From assembly GCA_002686295.1 (NCBI GenBank), contig NZBB01000017.1:1-14070 (forward strand): a stretch of DNA of 14,070 nt, written 5' to 3'. The translations under genes were made by a program, and so were the position numbers. Shown piece after piece: positions 13,701 through 14,070 of the stretch. The DNA comes from Candidatus Woesearchaeota archaeon. GTDB taxonomy: Archaea > Nanobdellota > Nanobdellia > Woesearchaeales > GCA-2686295. The notes under the pieces are model-generated. The model did no database searches, had not been told where the DNA came from, and was given only the letters and a program-made list of their open reading frames with translations. Positions within the stretch are counted from its first letter, which is position 1, and each line of letters starts with the position of its first letter.

Positions 13701-13964
13701 AGAATGTTTGTCCATTTCTAATTCTAAAAGATTGTAATCAAGAACTTCTATTAAAAAGTCATCATCTATTCTATCATTTATTATGGCTTCGAGCTTCCAA
13801 GAAGCTTTTTTAGCTTCATCTAAAGACTTGGTGTTAATAATTAAAGGATAGTTTTCTATATAATTAGTTGAAAACTCAAACACTTTATCTCCCTTACGAA
13901 GGTTTAAAGTGAACTTCTTACCTTGTCCTTCAAAAGACAGATCTGATACAAAAACTGGTTGCAT
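10668..13964 (-). CDS. Family B DNA polymerase-like protein: intact 3'-5' exonuclease, inactivated polymerase domain
   Basis: About 1098 residues. Exonuclease motifs: ExoI D346-I-E348 (FFDIEKFQFGS), ExoII N420-A-N-Y-D424, ExoIII Y545-T-K-E-D549. Spacing (78 and 125 residues) is close to that of archaeal PolB. Polymerase motifs are recognisable but dead: at the motif A position, 93 residues on, VYDKIYQYYFSPEM (647-660) fits the YPSII..NISPET context, but the metal Asp is Y642; motif B reads R763-YFFNQFYS where K...NSxYG is expected; near motif C, HLSGKFVF (833-840) replaces the YGDTDS hairpin. A charged helical region at about 120-335 sits before the exonuclease. It should bind DNA and perhaps trim 3' ends, not synthesise DNA. 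ATG 13964 is preferred over TTG 13970 by the TATA box. It overlaps the Rad50-like gene. Confidence 0.72.
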   Translation of the reverse strand: MQPVFVSDLSFEGQGKKFTLNLRKGDKVFEFSTNYIENYPLIINTKSLDEAKKASWKLEAIINDRIDDDFLIEVLDYNLLELEMDKHSFKELQEKLPNWLKERFQEKYKPKAIWEIGRHRKVELNNSLESILEENFELNSDMSDLRWGLRNFYHDDMKKEYDSWNDKISYLMDKKDYERINSELEEFIPERSIRKNIRTYLFELLYTRLIGADELEETNRNKRNANNIITDVFAKAVHFKYEKNILSEVKQLLKEKEKKEYNKEIKSLRDKILTNISSLEKKTKRINKTNYATIDFERLKTNLYLNIMSREDKKIRIEGLEFKTKNDKKERLSFEELKQLPSAFFDIEKFQFGSIFEQISHCGLRIINDNQERIIDTIRKHKDTQIDDYEVRSEEWEHQAIMNTAKTLSDANPFLIHVFNANYDLKQYKDSLTFLLGTREKPPRKEATIEKSSDGTDFMGRYGLLNGEIIDSYKFINIYSPHLLQRRLEIFLKNTFEKSGDKRNWKKSINYEQGRENDILSTDVVSKNPEKRAEAFKRSEANLFYTKEDVEQLAEASKTVHGEAMLEDILAVRNAFNISLTQITSLATTVRNYIEQKFYEGHGKFLDIDFFREEKRDEIKKFKNNYTSLKLKTFKNQGLKLYPKQNVYDKIYQYYFSPEMNIALSIPPWFREVNDFIKETIELDDPERQVGRLQYVRNLFIPMLSEYTTLRKKKENIIETLNNNKFINDLENKHPLNKLFLSLKKNVKEDKEISIDIFDREIRYFFNQFYSQEIDMKDSKTKGVFKQLRSYKNRSWFFQELWITRPFDIENFIDETFKKAADTINYSKAEPVHLSGKFVFCKKEIPQQEASKAGLFKLREIPIYKYGKDKIAYYADEKYSNCPSRKIATDKYSLYEIELLNEVMDSIFEKDYKTTFRMIGNKARKLRNLERTIKEDNGFAEKLLFRVRSRNSYKSSKISDNKVEQFEFLEDQKHKFEPDEYYYKGLFFGKLFGSFEYLEGDIADKYKLLSLDSRITELITGFYPLTPEKRTKQTSIFGYYSNHKPTQLYMELLNSESEKEQDKIITGMMEFVKNINTLPLTNKHVAEFSEVKKHSLVY
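10736..10744 (-). promoter_or_regulatory. Possible internal TATA box for the Rad50-like gene
   Basis: ATATAAACA on the minus strand, inside the coding end of the upstream gene, 22-30 bases before the ATG at 10714. The spacing fits, but the bases also encode Asn-Ile-Asn in AT-rich code, so chance is possible. Confidence 0.3.
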
Positions 13965-13986
13965 AGACAAGAGAAATCAAAAGATG

Positions 13987-13994
13987 TTTTTATA
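13987..13994 (-). promoter_or_regulatory. TATA box of the exonuclease/Rad50-like operon
   Basis: TATAAAAA on the minus strand, 23-30 bases before the ATG at 13964; supports leaderless transcription and the choice of that ATG over the TTG at 13970. Confidence 0.65.
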
Positions 13995-14020
13995 GGTATA
14001 GATGAAAAGAAAAAAATATT

Positions 14021-14070
14021 GATAGCCCCACCCGGAAGTTGAGCCACTATACGCTGATTTGAGAGCTAAA
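14021..14070. other. GC-rich segment at the right edge, nature unknown
   Basis: About half G+C in a window that is otherwise about 30 percent, which in AT-rich archaea often marks an RNA gene. CGGAAGTTGAGCC (14033-14045) resembles a conserved 5S rRNA stretch, and GTATAG (13996-14001) can pair with CTATAC (14047-14052), but the CCGAAC loop of 5S is missing. On the plus strand a frame from 14026 reads PHPEVEPLYADLRAK to the edge, yet has TGA and TAG just before it (14020-14025) and no start codon except a TTG at 14059. It is cut by the window end and cannot be resolved. Confidence 0.25.

Noticed and set aside
10668..13964. Active family B replicative DNA polymerase
   Set aside because: No DxxSLYP and no YGDTDS motif exist in the protein; the motif positions are occupied by non-catalytic residues.
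13995..14070. 5S rRNA on the plus strand
   Set aside because: CGGAAGTTGAGCC resembles 5S, but the conserved CCGAAC loop is missing and the bases upstream are A-rich and contain the promoter of the divergent gene.
14021..14070. tRNA gene at the right edge
   Set aside because: No GTTCRA T-loop and no matching D-arm on either strand.
1..14070. CRISPR array, insertion sequence or attachment site
   Set aside because: No regularly spaced repeats, no transposase and no inverted-repeat ends were seen; the only tandem repeat is the 10-base pair at 2332-2351.

Overview
The window reads as a piece of an AT-rich archaeal chromosome, most likely from a reduced DPANN-type lineage; the exact phylum cannot be fixed from the sequence. 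Archaeal markers are a P1/L12 stalk protein ending in GLGALFG, diphthine synthase, a DUF357 protein, Cbf5, a class III (type IV pilin) signal peptide and an M29-like peptidase. Most genes carry an archaeal TATA box (TTTAAATA, TTTAAAAA or TATAAAAA) about 23-31 bases before the start codon, so they are probably leaderless. That regular spacing was used to choose starts, and it also points to the start of an RNA gene.

Layout. Bases 1-1304 hold the end of an acidic-tailed protein (perhaps uL10/P0), P1 with a strong Shine-Dalgarno site, and a COG1340-type coiled-coil protein fused tightly to it. Diphthine synthase follows (1336-2085). Bases 2086-2510 hold no intact gene, but the minus strand carries the C-terminal remnant of a stomatin/prohibitin (slipin) gene. 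A very small four-cysteine pilin-like protein (2511-2774) and a stand-alone NFACT-R protein (2871-3635) come next. The latter converges on an M29-like aminopeptidase, which is divergent from an SDR oxidoreductase and DUF357 pair across a compact double promoter with a palindrome.

Between DUF357 and an orphan PIN-domain nuclease, bases 5785-5961 look like an undescribed structured RNA. It has a TATA box at the calibrated distance, a GC clamp joining both ends, four hairpins and a T-tract. After it lie two small membrane proteins with long lysine-rich tails, then cbf5 and a winged-helix regulator in a coupled minus-strand unit.

The most interesting part is 8660-13964 (minus strand). A protein of about 1098 residues has the family B DNA polymerase layout, with all three exonuclease motifs intact at normal spacing, but its polymerase motifs are degenerate and it cannot be a working polymerase. 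Its gene overlaps by 47 bases a short Rad50/SbcC-like ATPase with a CxxC zinc hook. No Mre11 is present. The pair suggests an end-processing machine in which a dead-polymerase exonuclease partners a Rad50-like ATPase; this is inference from motifs and gene overlap.

Bases 13965-14070 hold the promoter of that unit and a short GC-rich segment of unknown nature cut by the window edge.
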